NCBI GenBank assembly: GCA_963575745.1
Contig: CAUYUJ010017836.1
Span: forward strand, 15,001 to 79,000
Length of the DNA: 64,000 nucleotides
Reading direction: 5' to 3'
DNA from: Prorocentrum cordatum
Taxonomy: Eukaryota > Sar > Dinophyceae > Prorocentrales > Prorocentraceae
Shown here: positions 9,990 to 20,994 of the stretch, piece by piece
Layout of the letters: each line of letters starts with the position of its first letter
Numbering within the stretch: position 1 is the first letter of the stretch
Notes under the pieces: generated by a model
Told to the model about the DNA's origin: nothing
Database searches by the model: none
The model's input: only the letters and a program-made list of their open reading frames with translations
Position numbers and translations under genes: made by a program

Positions 9990-11580
9990 CGTTCTCCTTT
10001 CTAAAAAGAGAATAGACTCTACCCCCCCCGGGACTTATCGGTTCCCCCTGGGATAATATGATTTCGTATATATATATATATATATACTGCACACTCGTCC
10101 ATCCTAAATATGAAATCGCACCATCCCAACTAGGCCGGTTTCCCCCCTGACGTTCCGTTATAAAAAAAACACTATGCGGTGACATTTTTTGTTCTATTAT
10201 AACACTGCTTCACGAATCCCTTGCAAAAAATGAGGCGAAGTGCGCACGCTCGCGTCGTCGCGCGCGCATGCCGAAATCCTTCAAAAACTTCGGTGCGGGA
10301 AGGATTTCGCAACCGAGCTTCCCAAAAAATATTCAAAACACATGGTTTCGCAACACAGAGTTGCTAAACAAACTTCCGCGAAAGCTCTTGCGAAATCTTA
10401 AGAAAACCATTGGTTTTTCAAGATTTTCACAAAATGCTACCAAACGGGCTTCGCGCGCGCTCATGTCGAAATCTGTCGAACGCCCTTGCGCGTGTGCCGT
10501 CGCGAGAGTCCCCTGCAACAAATGGGACGAAGTGCAGACGCGCGCGTCGTCGCGCGCGTATGCCGAAAACCTTCAAAACCCATCGGTTTCGGAAGGAATT
10601 CAAAATCGCGTGTCCAAGAAACCTACAAAAACACAAGGTTTCGCAACACGGATTTTCAACAAAAGCGTGCGCGCGCGCTCTTGCGTCGTCGTCGTCGTCA
10701 TCGCCGTCCTCCCTCCTCCCGCGTCGTTGTCGTCGTCGTCGTCGCCTACGTCGTCCCCTGTCTTTCCTCGTGTTCGTCGTCGTCGTCCTCTTTGGCGTCG
10801 TGGTCGTTTCCGTCGTCGTTGTCGCCGTGGTCGTCCTTCCTCCTCCTCCCTCGTCGTCGTCGTCGTCCGTCGTCGGCGTCTCGTCGTCGTCCCTCCTATT
10901 TCGTCGTCGTCGTCGTCGTTGTCGTCGTCGTCGTCGTCGTCGTCGTCTTCCCTCCTCCCTCGTCGTTGCCGTCGTCGGCGTCGCCGTCCTTCCTCCTTCT
11001 TCGTCGTTCGCGTCGTCGCCGTCTCCCTCCTCCCTCGTCGTTGTCGTCGTTGTCGCCGTCGTCGTCCTCCCTCCTTCCTCGTTGTCTTCGTTGGCGACGT
11101 CGTCGTCGTCTTCGTCGTCGTCGTCGGCGTTGGCGTCGTTGTCGTCTTCGTCGTCGTCGACGTCGGCGTCGTCGTCGTCGCCACCGTCGTCGTCGTCGTC
11201 GTTGTCGTCGTCGTCGGCGTCGTTGACGTCGTCGTCGTCGTCGTCGGTGTCGTCATTATCGTCGTCCTCGGCGTCGTCATCGTCGTCGTCGTTGTCATCG
11301 TCGTCGTCGTCGGCGTCGGTGTCGTCGTCGTCGTCGTCGGTGTCGTCGTCGTCGTCGTTGTCGGCGTCGTCGAAGTCGTTGGAGACGTCGTCGGTGTCGT
11401 CGTAGTCGTTGTCGGCGGCGTCGTCATCGTCGTTGTCGCTGTCGTCGTCGGCGTCGTTGTTGTTGCCAAGTGCCATGTGGCACCCACCGTCACGGTCTTG
11501 AGAGATTTTGCAAACCAAGTTGCGGGTGGGTGGGTGGGATGTTTGCGCGAGCAGTGGAGTGGACAACTCACTGCGAACAG
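9990..11580. repeat. composite repeat unit C (longest CGT tract)
   Basis: Same architecture and orientation as A and B: start block TTCTCCTTTCTAAAAAGAGA, monomers at about 10230 and 10525, CGT tract 10684-11466 and end block GCAAACCAAGTTGCGGGTGG. It has a local (TA)n insertion at 10067-10087. Confidence 0.8.
10684..11466. repeat. (CGT)n tract of unit C
   Basis: About 780 bp of CGT/GTC, the longest of the three expanded tracts, open in several frames on both strands with no true coding signal. Confidence 0.9.
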
Positions 11581-12890
11581 AAATTAATTGCACCACATAG
11601 CTTACACCACGTAGATTGTCCTTCTTTGAGGGAGTATTCGGATGCATCTTCCCCCGAACGGATCACCTTTTCGTGTGGCAAGTTACGTGAATTAATATCA
11701 TCCCAGCTAAACCAGTAGCCGTTCCCTCCTCGTCCTCTGGACAAAATATTATGTGCGCGCGTTCGTTTTTCAAAACCTGTAGGTTTTAACATCCCTTGCA
11801 AAAGCAGGACGAAGTGCACATGCGCGCGTCGTCGCGCGCGCATGCCGGAATCTTTTACGAAACCATATGTTTGGTAACAAATTCAACCGTGTGTCGCGAA
11901 AGCAAACAAAAACATCGCTCCGCAGTAAGAATTTTAAAACCAAAAAATAGATTGCGCTCGGGCTCTTGCGAATTCTTCAGACGACCGTAGGCGTCTCAAC
12001 GTCTTCACTACTTGCTACCACCCGGCCCCCTTCCGCGCGCATGTCGGAATCGGTCGAACGCCCTTGCGCGCGCGTTGTCGGAAAAAACCCTGGCAAACAA
12101 TTGCACGAAGTGCACTCGCGCCCGCGTCGTCGAGCGCGCACATGCCGAAGTCCTTGCAACAAACTTAAGGTTCCGGAAGGTTGTCAAAAGCCAGTGTCCT
12201 GAACACATATAGAAACACATGTTTTTGCAACGTCAGTTGTCGAACATGCCTGCGCTCGCGCTCCAATTCGTAGGACAACCATATGATTACAATGTGTAAT
12301 GAAATTGGGCCAACAGGGCCCCTCGCGCCGCGCGTTGAGATCATTCCAACGCCCTCGCGCGCGTGCTGTGGGGCGCAGGCGCGGGGGGGGGGGGGCGATC
12401 AGCGTCAACGAAAGCCATGCGGTCCGCTCTCGCTCGTCGGCCGCGCGCGTCGAACTCCGTCCAAAACCTTCATCGCCGACGCGAGGGCGCCGTGATCGTC
12501 GTTGACGAGATCGTCATCGGCGCCGTCAGTGGCCTTGCCATCGTCGTTGTCATTCTCGCCACCAGCACCGCTACCCTCATCATCACGTCTACCGTCGTCG
12601 GCGTTGTCATGATACCGCGCCCGCCCAAGTCGCAGACTCGCATTGAAGTGCCCGCTGGGAAGTGCCCAGTGGTCAGCGCCACCGCGGCCGCGTCGGTCGC
12701 GCCAAACTTGCTGGCCGCTTTGCGCGCGAGCGTGCGCGCTCGCGCGACCGCAGCGATGCGCCAGCCACTGCCGAGCAGTCATCGCAATCGCCGCCGCATG
12801 GGTTTTGCAAACAGAGTTGCAGGTGGGTGGGTGGGATGATCCAACGAGTAATGGAATTGAGAAGTCCAAGTTCGGCATGGTGAGTTGCGC
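11581..12890. repeat. composite repeat unit E (unexpanded CGT region)
   Basis: Diverged unit with monomers at about 11808 and 12104, a GTC-poor region (12490-12620) similar to unit D, and the end block TTGCAAACAGAGTTGCAGGT at 12804. A run of G at 12388-12397 and CGCGCGT repeats near 12430 occur inside. Confidence 0.65.
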
Positions 12891-13075
12891 CACGTAGATT
12901 TCACCACGCAATTTGCTAAAACACGCCGTTTGGGGCCCACGCGGGCGAACGTTTGCTTCACTCTTTTCATGCTCAGTATCGAGGACGCCTGCGGCGAATC
13001 TCCGCCGCCGCCAGCCTTTCGGAAGCACGACCGTGCATCGAAACGTCGGGCGAGCATGCGGCCACGCTTGTGGAC

Positions 13076-13120
13076 TGCGTGTTCCCCCAGCTGTTGGGAA
13101 AACCATTGGGGGAACACGCA
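13076..13120. other. perfect 14-bp stem hairpin
   Basis: TGCGTGTTCCCCCA at 13076-13089 is exactly complementary to TGGGGGAACACGCA at 13107-13120, with a 17-nt spacer. It stands alone in otherwise unremarkable sequence (12891-14130), where I see no gene. A short GAC tract lies at 13335-13432. Confidence 0.7.
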
Positions 13121-14131
13121 GGAATGACCAAATCGGGGTTTCATGTTGGTGGTTTTCCGGCCGTTCGGGCCTCCTTGGGGGTCTTATGGGGTCCCATTGG
13201 CCAGGATTGTTCCCAGTCGCCCGGGGCCAGTAGTGGTTATGGGGATTGGATTTGCAACCAGTTCGAGCCCCCCCCGCTCCTAAAGTTGGGGGGGGCTGAA
13301 CTCCACCCCCCGGCACTGCCCCGACACCCCCGTCAAACGCAGGCAAACGACGACGACGATCAAAACCAAACCACGACAGCGACGGCGACGATGACGACGA
13401 TGACGACGACGACGATGACGACGACGACGACGTGTCGCTCTCGACCGCCCAGCCGATTCGCCAACGACAACACCGACGACTCCCGCCCCCTCGACCGCTG
13501 GAGTCCCCAGCGACGACGACGGCGATGGCGGATGTTTAGGAGAGGAGGGAGGGAGGGGAGCTTCTCGCCAGAAAAGGGGCGGGATGGGGCTTCTGTTCCG
13601 GAAAGGAGGGGGACGGGGTTGGACTTTGGAGGGGCGAGGATGTTCCACAAGTGTAGCGCGCACAGAAACTTCATTCTCATCGCTTCGCATCGTCTGATAG
13701 AATTGGCCCCAGGGCCCAGCATCAGAATGAAGGGGTTGGTTTTTTGTTTGGAACGTATGTCACCACACCAGACGATACCTAGTCAACAGGTTGGTCGCCC
13801 GGGTTGGTGGCACGCAGCACCGCACATGATAATGCTTTGCGGGCGATCATGCAGGCATACAGGCGTCCAGGGGTACGCATGGCCTCCCCCTTTAGGAATT
13901 CTGTGCTTTCGTCATTGTTTCTCCTATTTTGTATCAGGAATGGGGGTCTACCGGCTGCAAGCGTATTGGTGTATATCTTTGGTGGGGGATCATTCGTCCG
14001 CCGCGCGGCCCGTTGGCTGGGCAAGTCGTCCGAATTCGTAACGTTTTTCGTCGCGGCCACCTGGCTTCGGAGCGCGCCGCTCGTCGTTCATCGACTGCGA
14101 TTCGCTTGTCCTTGTTTTTGGGAAGTGCAGG

Positions 14132-14262
14132 AGGAATAGGAGGAGGAGGAGGAGGAGGAGGAGGAGGAGGAGGAGGAGGAGGAGGTGGCCGAGGAGGCGG
14201 AGGAGGCGGAGGAGGCGGAGGAGGCAGCGGCGGCGGAGGAGGAGGAGGAGGAGGAGGCCCCC
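14132..14262. repeat. (GGA)n tract with GGC variants
   Basis: Polypurine-rich GGA repeat with interspersed GGC, giving poly-Gly/Glu or poly-Pro/Ser frames. It precedes G/C homopolymer-rich sequence at 14290-14640, which includes a GGAGCCCGGG stem near 14507-14531. Confidence 0.85.
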
Positions 14263-14640
14263 TCATCTACGATGCCTACACACATGTGCAAGAGCGCCCA
14301 CGCAGCGACGGGAATAAGAAAGGGGGCCCCCGGCTTCCAGCTGCCCCCCCTCTCCTTTTGAAAGGGGGGCGGCTTCCCAAGCTACCCCACCCTCCCCCCC
14401 TTGGGTCGTTTCTTTTTTTAGCTGGGGGGGGGTCCAGCTGAAAAGGGGAAGGTCATTGGCCAAAGGGGGAGGGGGGCTTGGAAGTTACCCCACCCCTTCC
14501 CCCCTTTTCGGAGCCCGGGGTAAGCCCGGGCTCCGCTTTCCAAGGGGGGGGGAGTCTTCCGAAACTCTACCCCTTCCCCTCGATCTGTTGGCGTTTCCAA
14601 GTGGAGGGCCCTGGCTGAACGGGGGGGCTTCAAAGCTACC

Positions 14641-17465
14641 TTTCCCCTTAATTTTCTGCGCCCTGTTGGTTGTCGGCGCTCCTTTGGTTTTCGGCGCGCC
14701 TTTGGTTTCCGGCGCCGCTTTGGTTTTCTGCGCATCTTTGATTTTCGGCGCCCCATTGGTTTTCGGCGCCCCTTGGTTTTCATCGCCTCGTTGGTTTGCA
14801 GCGCCCCTTGGGTTTTCGGCGCCCCTTTGGTTTTCGGCGCTCTTTGGTCTTCGGCGCCCTTTCGGTTTTCGGCGTGCTTTTGGTTGTCGGCGCCCTTTGA
14901 CTTATCGGCGCCCCTTTGGTTTTTCGGCGCCCTTCCGGTTTCGGCGCATCGTTGGTGTTCGGGGCCCTTTTGGTTTTCGGGGCCCTATTGGTTTTCGGCG
15001 CCCCTTTGGTTTTCGGCGCCCATAGAGAAATTTATGATCACTTGGTTTTCGGCGCACCTTTTTGTTTTCGGCGCCCTTTTGGTTTTCGGGGCCCCTTGGT
15101 GTTCTGCGCCCTTTTGGTTTTCTGCGGCCCTTTGGTTTTCGGCGCACTTTTTGCTTTCTGTGCCCGTTTGGTTTTCGGAGAACTTTTGGTTTTGGGCGCT
15201 CCATTGGCTTTCGGCGCCCATTGGATTATCGGTTCTCCATTGGTGTTCGGCTCCTTTGGTTTTCGGCGCCCGTTTTGGTTTTCGTCGTCCTTTTGATTGT
15301 CGGCGCCCAGTTGGTTTTCGCCTCTCCTTTGGCTTTCGGTGCTCGCCCTTTTGGTTGTCGGCGCCCCTTTGATTCTCGGTGCCTTTTGGTTTTCGGCGCC
15401 CCTTCGGTGTTCAGCGCCCCTGTGGTTTTCGGCGGCCCTTAGGTTTCCGGCGCCTTTTTTTGTTTTCGGCGCCCCTTTGGTTTTCGGCGCCCCTTTGGTT
15501 TTCGGAGTTTTTTTTTTAATGTTCGGAGAACTTTTGGTGTTCGGCGCTCCATTGGCTTTCGGCGCATTTTTGATGTTCGACGCCTCTTTGGTTTTCGACG
15601 CCCCTTTTGTTTCCGACGCCCTTTCGGCGCCCTTCTTGTTTTCGGCGTCCTTTTGGTGTTCGGCGCCTCTATGGATTCCGGCGCCCTTTAGATTTTGGCG
15701 CCTCCTTCGGTTTCCGGCGCCCCTTTGGTTTTCGGCGCTCGTTTGGTTTGCTGTGCCCCTTTGGTATCCGGTGCCGTCCTGGTGTTTCTCGGCGGCCTTG
15801 TTTGTTTTCGGCGCCCTTGGTGCCTCGTTGCTTCTCGGTGCCTCGTTGGTTGTCGGTGTTCTTTCGGTTTTCGGCTCCTCTTTAGTTTTCGGCGCCCTCT
15901 TGGTTTTCGGCGCCATTTTGGTTTGCGGCGCCCCTTTGGGTGTTCGTCGCATTGTTGGTTTTCGCCGTCCTTTCGGTGTACGGTGCCTCTTCCGTTCGCG
16001 ACGCCCTTCTGGTTTTCGGCGCTCCTGTAGTTTTCGGAGCCCCTTTGATGTTCGGCGCCCTTTCGGTTTTCGGCCCCCCCTCTTTGGTTTTCGGCGCTGT
16101 ACTGATGTTTTCGGCGGCTCTTTTTGTTTTCGGCGTTCGGCGCTCTTCGGTTGTTTGCGCCCTTTTGGTATTCGATGCCCGCCCGTTGGTGTTCGGCGCC
16201 TGTTTGGTTTTCGGCGCCCCTCTTGTTTTCGGCCCCCTTTGGGTGCTCGGCGACCTCTTGGTGTTCAGCACCCTTTTGGTTTTCGGCGGTCCTTTGGTTT
16301 TCGGCGCCTCTTTGGTATTCGGCGCCCCTTGGGTTTTCGGCGCCCTTTTGGTGTTCGGCGCCCCTTTGGTTTTCGGCGCCCTTGCGGTTTTCGAAGCCTC
16401 TTTAGTTTTGCGCCCCTTTGGTTTTCGCCTCTCCTTTGTTTTCCGGCGCCCATTCGGTTCTCAGCGCCTTTTTGGTTTTCGGCACCCTTTTGGTTCTCGG
16501 CGCCCCTTTGGCTTTCGGCGCCGTTTTGGTTTTCGTCGCCCCTTTGGTTTTGGTCGCCTGTTGGGTGTTCGGCGATCCCTTGGTCTTCAGCGCCTCTTTG
16601 GTTTTCGGTTCCTGTTTTTTTTGCGGTACCCTTTTGGTTTTCGGCGCCCGCTTTGGTGTTCAGCGTATGCTTAAAAGTTTCGGTGGCCCTTTTGGTTTCC
16701 GGCGCCCCTTTGGTTTTCGGCGCTCCTTTGGTTTTCAGCGCTCTTTTGATATTCTGTGCCCTTTGGGTTTTCGGCGCCTTTTTGATGTTCGGCGCCCCCT
16801 TCGTTTTCGGCGCCGTTTTGGTTTTCGGCGCCCCTTGGGGTTTCCGCGCCACTTTGGTTTTCGCCTTTCCTTTGGTTTTCGGCGCCCATTTGGTTCTCGG
16901 CACCCCTTTGGTTTTCCGCGCATTTCTTGTTTTTCGGCGCCCCTTCGGTTTTCGGCCTCCTTTGGGGGTTTGGCGCCCCTTTTGTTTTCTGCGCCTCTTT
17001 GGTTTTCGGCGCCCCTTTGGTTTTCGGCGCCTCTTTTGGTTTTGGGCGCCGCTGTGGTTTTCGACGCATTTTTGATGTTCGGCGCCTCTTTGGTTTTCGG
17101 CGCACCCCGTTGGTTTTCGGCGGCCCTTTGGTTTTCGGCGCCTCCTTTGTTTTCGGCGCCCTTTTTGTTTTCTGGGCCCTCTTGGTTTTCGGCGCCCGTT
17201 GGGTGCTCAGCGCCCTTTTGACTGTCGGCGCCCTTTGGTTTTCGGCGCCCCTTTGGTTTTCGGTTCTCCATTGGAATTCGGCTCTCCCTTGGTTCAACGC
17301 CTTTTTGGTTCTTGGCGCCCCTTTCTGTTCTGGCGCCCCTTTGTGTTTTTTGCGCCTCTTTGGTTTTCGGCGCCCCCTTGATTTTCGACGCCCGTTCGGT
17401 TCGGAGGCCCTTCGGTTTTCGGGGCTTTGCTTGTGTTCGGCGCAGTTTTGGTTTTCGGAGCTCTT
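14641..17465. repeat. 18-bp minisatellite, 2.8 kb
   Basis: Tandem array of the unit GGTTTTCGGCGCCCCTTT with frequent 1-3 bp length changes, about 150 copies. Because the unit is a multiple of three, open frames of hundreds of codons arise on both strands: hydrophobic FGAPLV or FRRPFG repeats on plus, hydrophilic KGAPKT or AENQRG repeats on minus. Frames drift with each indel, so I regard none as a gene. The GGCGCC palindrome recurs in most units. Confidence 0.9.
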
Positions 17466-17589
17466 CCTTCGATCAAAAGGGGGGGGGAGGGGGGAGGCTT
17501 CCGGCAGGGGGGGCTCGAAGGGAGGCCGCCCACCCTTTCGGAGAGAGGGTGGGGAAAGGGTAGATTCTGGAGCGCGAAAGGGAGGCCTC

Positions 17590-17755
17590 TGCAGACTCGA
17601 TATCTCGATGTCTCGATATCGGGGTGCGGGGACTCGATATCTCGATGCCCCGATATGTCGACATCGGGGGCGGGGACTCGATGTCGAGATACCTCGACAT
17701 CTCGACAACGAGGGCGGGGCCAGGCGGAGACTCGATATCTCGACATATCGATACG
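17590..17755. repeat. palindromic CGATATC/CGACATC repeats
   Basis: Dense array of self-complementary CTCGATATCTCGAT and CCCCGATATCGGGG-type words joined by GGGGCGGGGACTCG. A related array lies in opposite orientation at 25497-25705. Confidence 0.75.
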
Positions 17756-17760
17756 GCGGA

Positions 17761-17921
17761 GGCGTTTGTTAATGAATAGTCCCAGGAGGCCCCAGACCCT
17801 GGAGGACTCCTTATCCCATGAGGGCGGCGGTGATATCCATGGCCGATCCACGATTGGCTTTCCACTGGCTTCCAGACCCTGGATTCCTTATCGAAGGTTT
17901 CCTGATCCAAGGCCCGCACCG
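17761..17921. mobile_element. MITE-like repeat R2, copy 1
   Basis: About 160 bp, starting GGCGTTTGTTAATGAATAG and ending TTTCCTGATCCAAGGCCCGC. Internal blocks CCAGACCCTGG (twice) and ATGGCCGATCCACGATTGG are shared with copy 2 at 36564-36724. The ends are weakly inverted relative to one another (GGC.TT.G.T.A.GAA). Confidence 0.6.
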
Positions 17922-17931
17922 CATCTCGATA

Positions 17932-18063
17932 TGATGCTGATGATGCTGATGATGATGATGATGTTGTTGATGATGATGGTGGTGGTGGCTGTGGATACCA
18001 GATAATGCGGCTTGACGATGATAATGATCACGACGACGGTGATGGTGATGACGTTGACGTTGG

Positions 18064-18101
<38 letters not shown>

Positions 18102-18372
18102 TTGATGATGATGATGATGATGATGGTGATGGTGATGGCCATGGCCATGGCCATGGTCATGGTTATGATGATGGGTATGACGATGAGGAGCACGAGGACC
18201 ATGAGGATGATGATAATGGCAGTGGTGATGACGACGATGATGATGCTGATGATGATGATGATGATGGTGATGATGATGGTGGTGGTGGTGGTGTTGATGA
18301 TTCCGATGGTGCGTGTTATGACGATGATGATGCTGATGATTATGATGCTTATGCTGATGCTGATGCTGATGC

Positions 18373-18410
<38 letters not shown>

Positions 18411-18412
18411 GT
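17932..18412. repeat. (GAT)n/(ATG)n microsatellite
   Basis: About 480 bp of GAT-type triplets with GGT and GCC interruptions. Poly-Asp, poly-Met and poly-His frames here are artefacts. Confidence 0.95.
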
Positions 18413-18504
18413 CTTGGGAATTCAGGGCGGGGCCCAGGTGGCATGAGGGGGTTGGGCGGGGTCCAGGACCCGAATTTCCGAGGGTGCGCCGCTGGATCTC
18501 CCCA

Positions 18505-18665
18505 GGGGGGGGGGGGTTAGGACCCCCCCCCCCCTCCCCCCCTTCCCCGATCCGTCGTCGGGCCCCCCCCCCCCCCCTTCCCCGATCCGTCGTCGGGGAA
18601 CCCCCCCCCCTCCCCCCTTTCCCCGACCGTCGTCGGGGACCCCCCCCCCCCTCCCCCCCTTTCGC
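18505..18665. repeat. poly-C blocks around CCGATCCGTCGTCGGG
   Basis: Runs of 8-14 C separate three copies of a CCCCGA(TC)CGTCGTCGGG word, each able to fold back. The opposite strand is G-run rich and could form quadruplexes. Confidence 0.75.
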
Positions 18666-18779
18666 CACGCCGCCCCTGACGCCGGAACCCGGCCCCCGCC
18701 ACCCCTACCCCTAGTCCTCACCCGAACCCAAACCCCAATTCGAATCCTAACCACTAACCCCAGCCCCAAAGGGAGTCAC

Positions 18780-20057
18780 GAGTGGCCCCCTACCCCCTAA
18801 CCACTAACCCCAGCCCCCTACTCACTACCCCCTACTCGCTACTCGCTATTCGCTACTCACGACTCACTACTCACTATCCACTACTCACTACCCACCACCC
18901 ACTACTCGCTTCTCACTACTCCCTACTCACAACTCCCTCCTCCCTACTCACTACTCACTCCTCACTACCCACTACTCAATACTCACTACTCACGAAGCAC
19001 TGTTCACTACTCCCTATTCACTATTCAATAATCACTACTCATTACCCACTACCCACTATCCACTACTCACTACTCACTACTAACTATTCATTGCCCACAA
19101 ACCACTACTCACTACCCACTACTCGCTACTCCCTACTCCCTACTCCCTACACAATACTGACTACACAGTACCCAGTACTCGCTACTCGCTACTCCCATAC
19201 TCGCTACTCAATACTACCTACTACCCGCTACTCACTATTCACTACTCACTACTTACTACTCTCTACTCACTAGTCACTACATAGTCTCTAGTCACTAGTC
19301 ACAACTCACTAGTCACTAGTCACTATTCACTACCCACTACTCACCAATTGCTGCTCACTACCCACTATTCGCTACCCATTTCTTAGTACTCACTGCTCAC
19401 TACTCCCTACTCCCTACTCAGCACTCACTACTCACTACTCACTACTCGCTATTCCCTACTCGTTACTCACTCATCACTACCCACTGCTCACTACTGACTA
19501 CACTCTACTCACTACTCACTACTCGCTACTCACTACTCACTACCCACTGCCACTACCCACTACTTTCTATTCACTAGTCATCACTACTCACTACGCACTA
19601 CGCACAACGCACTACGTACTACTCAGTACTCACTACTCACTATTCACTACTCACTACTCGCTACTCAATACGCACTACTCACTACTCACTACGCACTACG
19701 CATTACGCACCACCCACAACTCACTACTCACTAATCACTACTCGCCACCCACTACTCACTACCCACTACTCACTACCCAGTGCACATTACTCCCTACTCC
19801 CTACTCAGTACTCGCTACTCACCACTCACAACTCACTACTCGCCACTCACTACTCACTTATCAGTGCACACAAATTCCTCACTATTCACTACTCACTACT
19901 CCCCACTCCCTACTCCCTACTCCCTACTCGCCACTCACTACCCACTACCCATACTCACTACTCACTACTACTCACTACCCAATACTCACTACTCACTACG
20001 CACTAACTCACTACTCACTACTCACCACTCCCTACTCCCAACTCCGTACTCCCTACA
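18780..20057. repeat. 7-bp minisatellite CTACTCA, about 180 copies
   Basis: A 1.28-kb array in strict heptamer register, consensus CTACTCA with variants CTACCCA, CTACTCG, CTACTCC and CTATTCA. The preceding 60 bp contains CCCTAAC-like words. Confidence 0.9.
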
Positions 20058-20262
20058 CGAGGGGGAAGGGGGTCCGACCCCCCCCCCCCTTTCCAGCGCC
20101 AAGGGGGGGAGGGGGGGGGGGGCTCCGGACCCCCCCCCCCTTCAAGGGAGGGAAAGGGGGGGGGGGGACCTCCCCCCCCTTAAGGGGGGAAGGGGGGGGG
20201 GGTCCGGACCCTTCCCCCCCTTGAAGGAGGGAGGGGGGGGGGTTCTGGACCCCCCCCCTCTT
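20058..20262. repeat. alternating C-run/G-run blocks
   Basis: Five successive blocks of GGACCCCCCCCC, CTTnAAGG-type centre and GGGGGGGGGG, each an inverted repeat of homopolymers about 45 bp apart. Strong hairpin and quadruplex potential. Confidence 0.8.
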
Positions 20263-20537
20263 TGTGTATTCAGGGAGATCCACTGGCACACTTTCCGAAT
20301 TTCCTTATGCACGGCCTGCGGGCCCGCACGGGCCCGCTCGAGCGGGGCCCGTCCGCGACGCAGGACGTGCATACGGAAATTTCCCCTTGTCTGAGCGTGG
20401 GCCAGAGAGTGTCCAGGGAGGTCCGAGGGGTACGTGACAGTTCAGATTATGAGGGTGGTGATGACGACGTTGACGATGATGATGCTACTGATGGTGATGA
20501 TTCTTATGGTGGTGATGGTTATGGAAAGCGGATGCTA

Positions 20538-20800
20538 CGACTCACCTCCGATCGAAAATTGAGGGGACCGAGCGAGTCACCTCCGACCGAACACTGCGGG
20601 GACCGAACGACTCACCTTCGACCGAACACTGAGGGGACCGAGCGACTCACCTCCGACTGAAAACTGAGGGGGCCCAACGATTCACTTCCGTCCCGAAAAA
20701 ATGGAACCGAACGGCCCACTTCCGACCGAACACTGAGGGGACCACCTCTCCGACCGAACACCTGAGGGGACCGAACGAATCACCTCTTCCCTCCTCCGTC
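20538..20800 (+). repeat. about 37-bp tandem repeat
   Basis: Six to seven imperfect copies of a unit with ACTCACCTCCGACCGAAC and ACTGAGGGGACCGA. Period 36-39 bp, degrading toward the right end. Confidence 0.8.
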
Positions 20801-20994
20801 TAAGGCACGCGACTCCTCCCTTCTTCTTCCGTCCTTCATCAGGGACTCCCATCCCTCTCTCGCTCCCTCCGGGGCCCCCAGGGTCTGTTGGGCCCCTCCA
20901 GGACAAATGGGCGGCGGGGCCGATGGATCGCGGGCGGGTCACGAGGCGAGTGAGTCGCAGGTGGGTCGCAGGAGCCGCGCCCGCCCGCCCGCGC

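Noticed and set aside
12953-14041. 362-codon plus-strand frame
   Set aside because: Contains a poly-Thr stretch from a GAC tract and no recognisable domain; minus frames overlap.
15297-17075. 592-codon plus-strand frame and 304/345-codon minus frames
   Set aside because: Created by the 18-bp minisatellite, whose unit is a multiple of three; repeat peptides change frame at every small indel and both strands are equally open.
18005-18520. Asp-rich and His-rich proteins
   Set aside because: GAT microsatellite frames.
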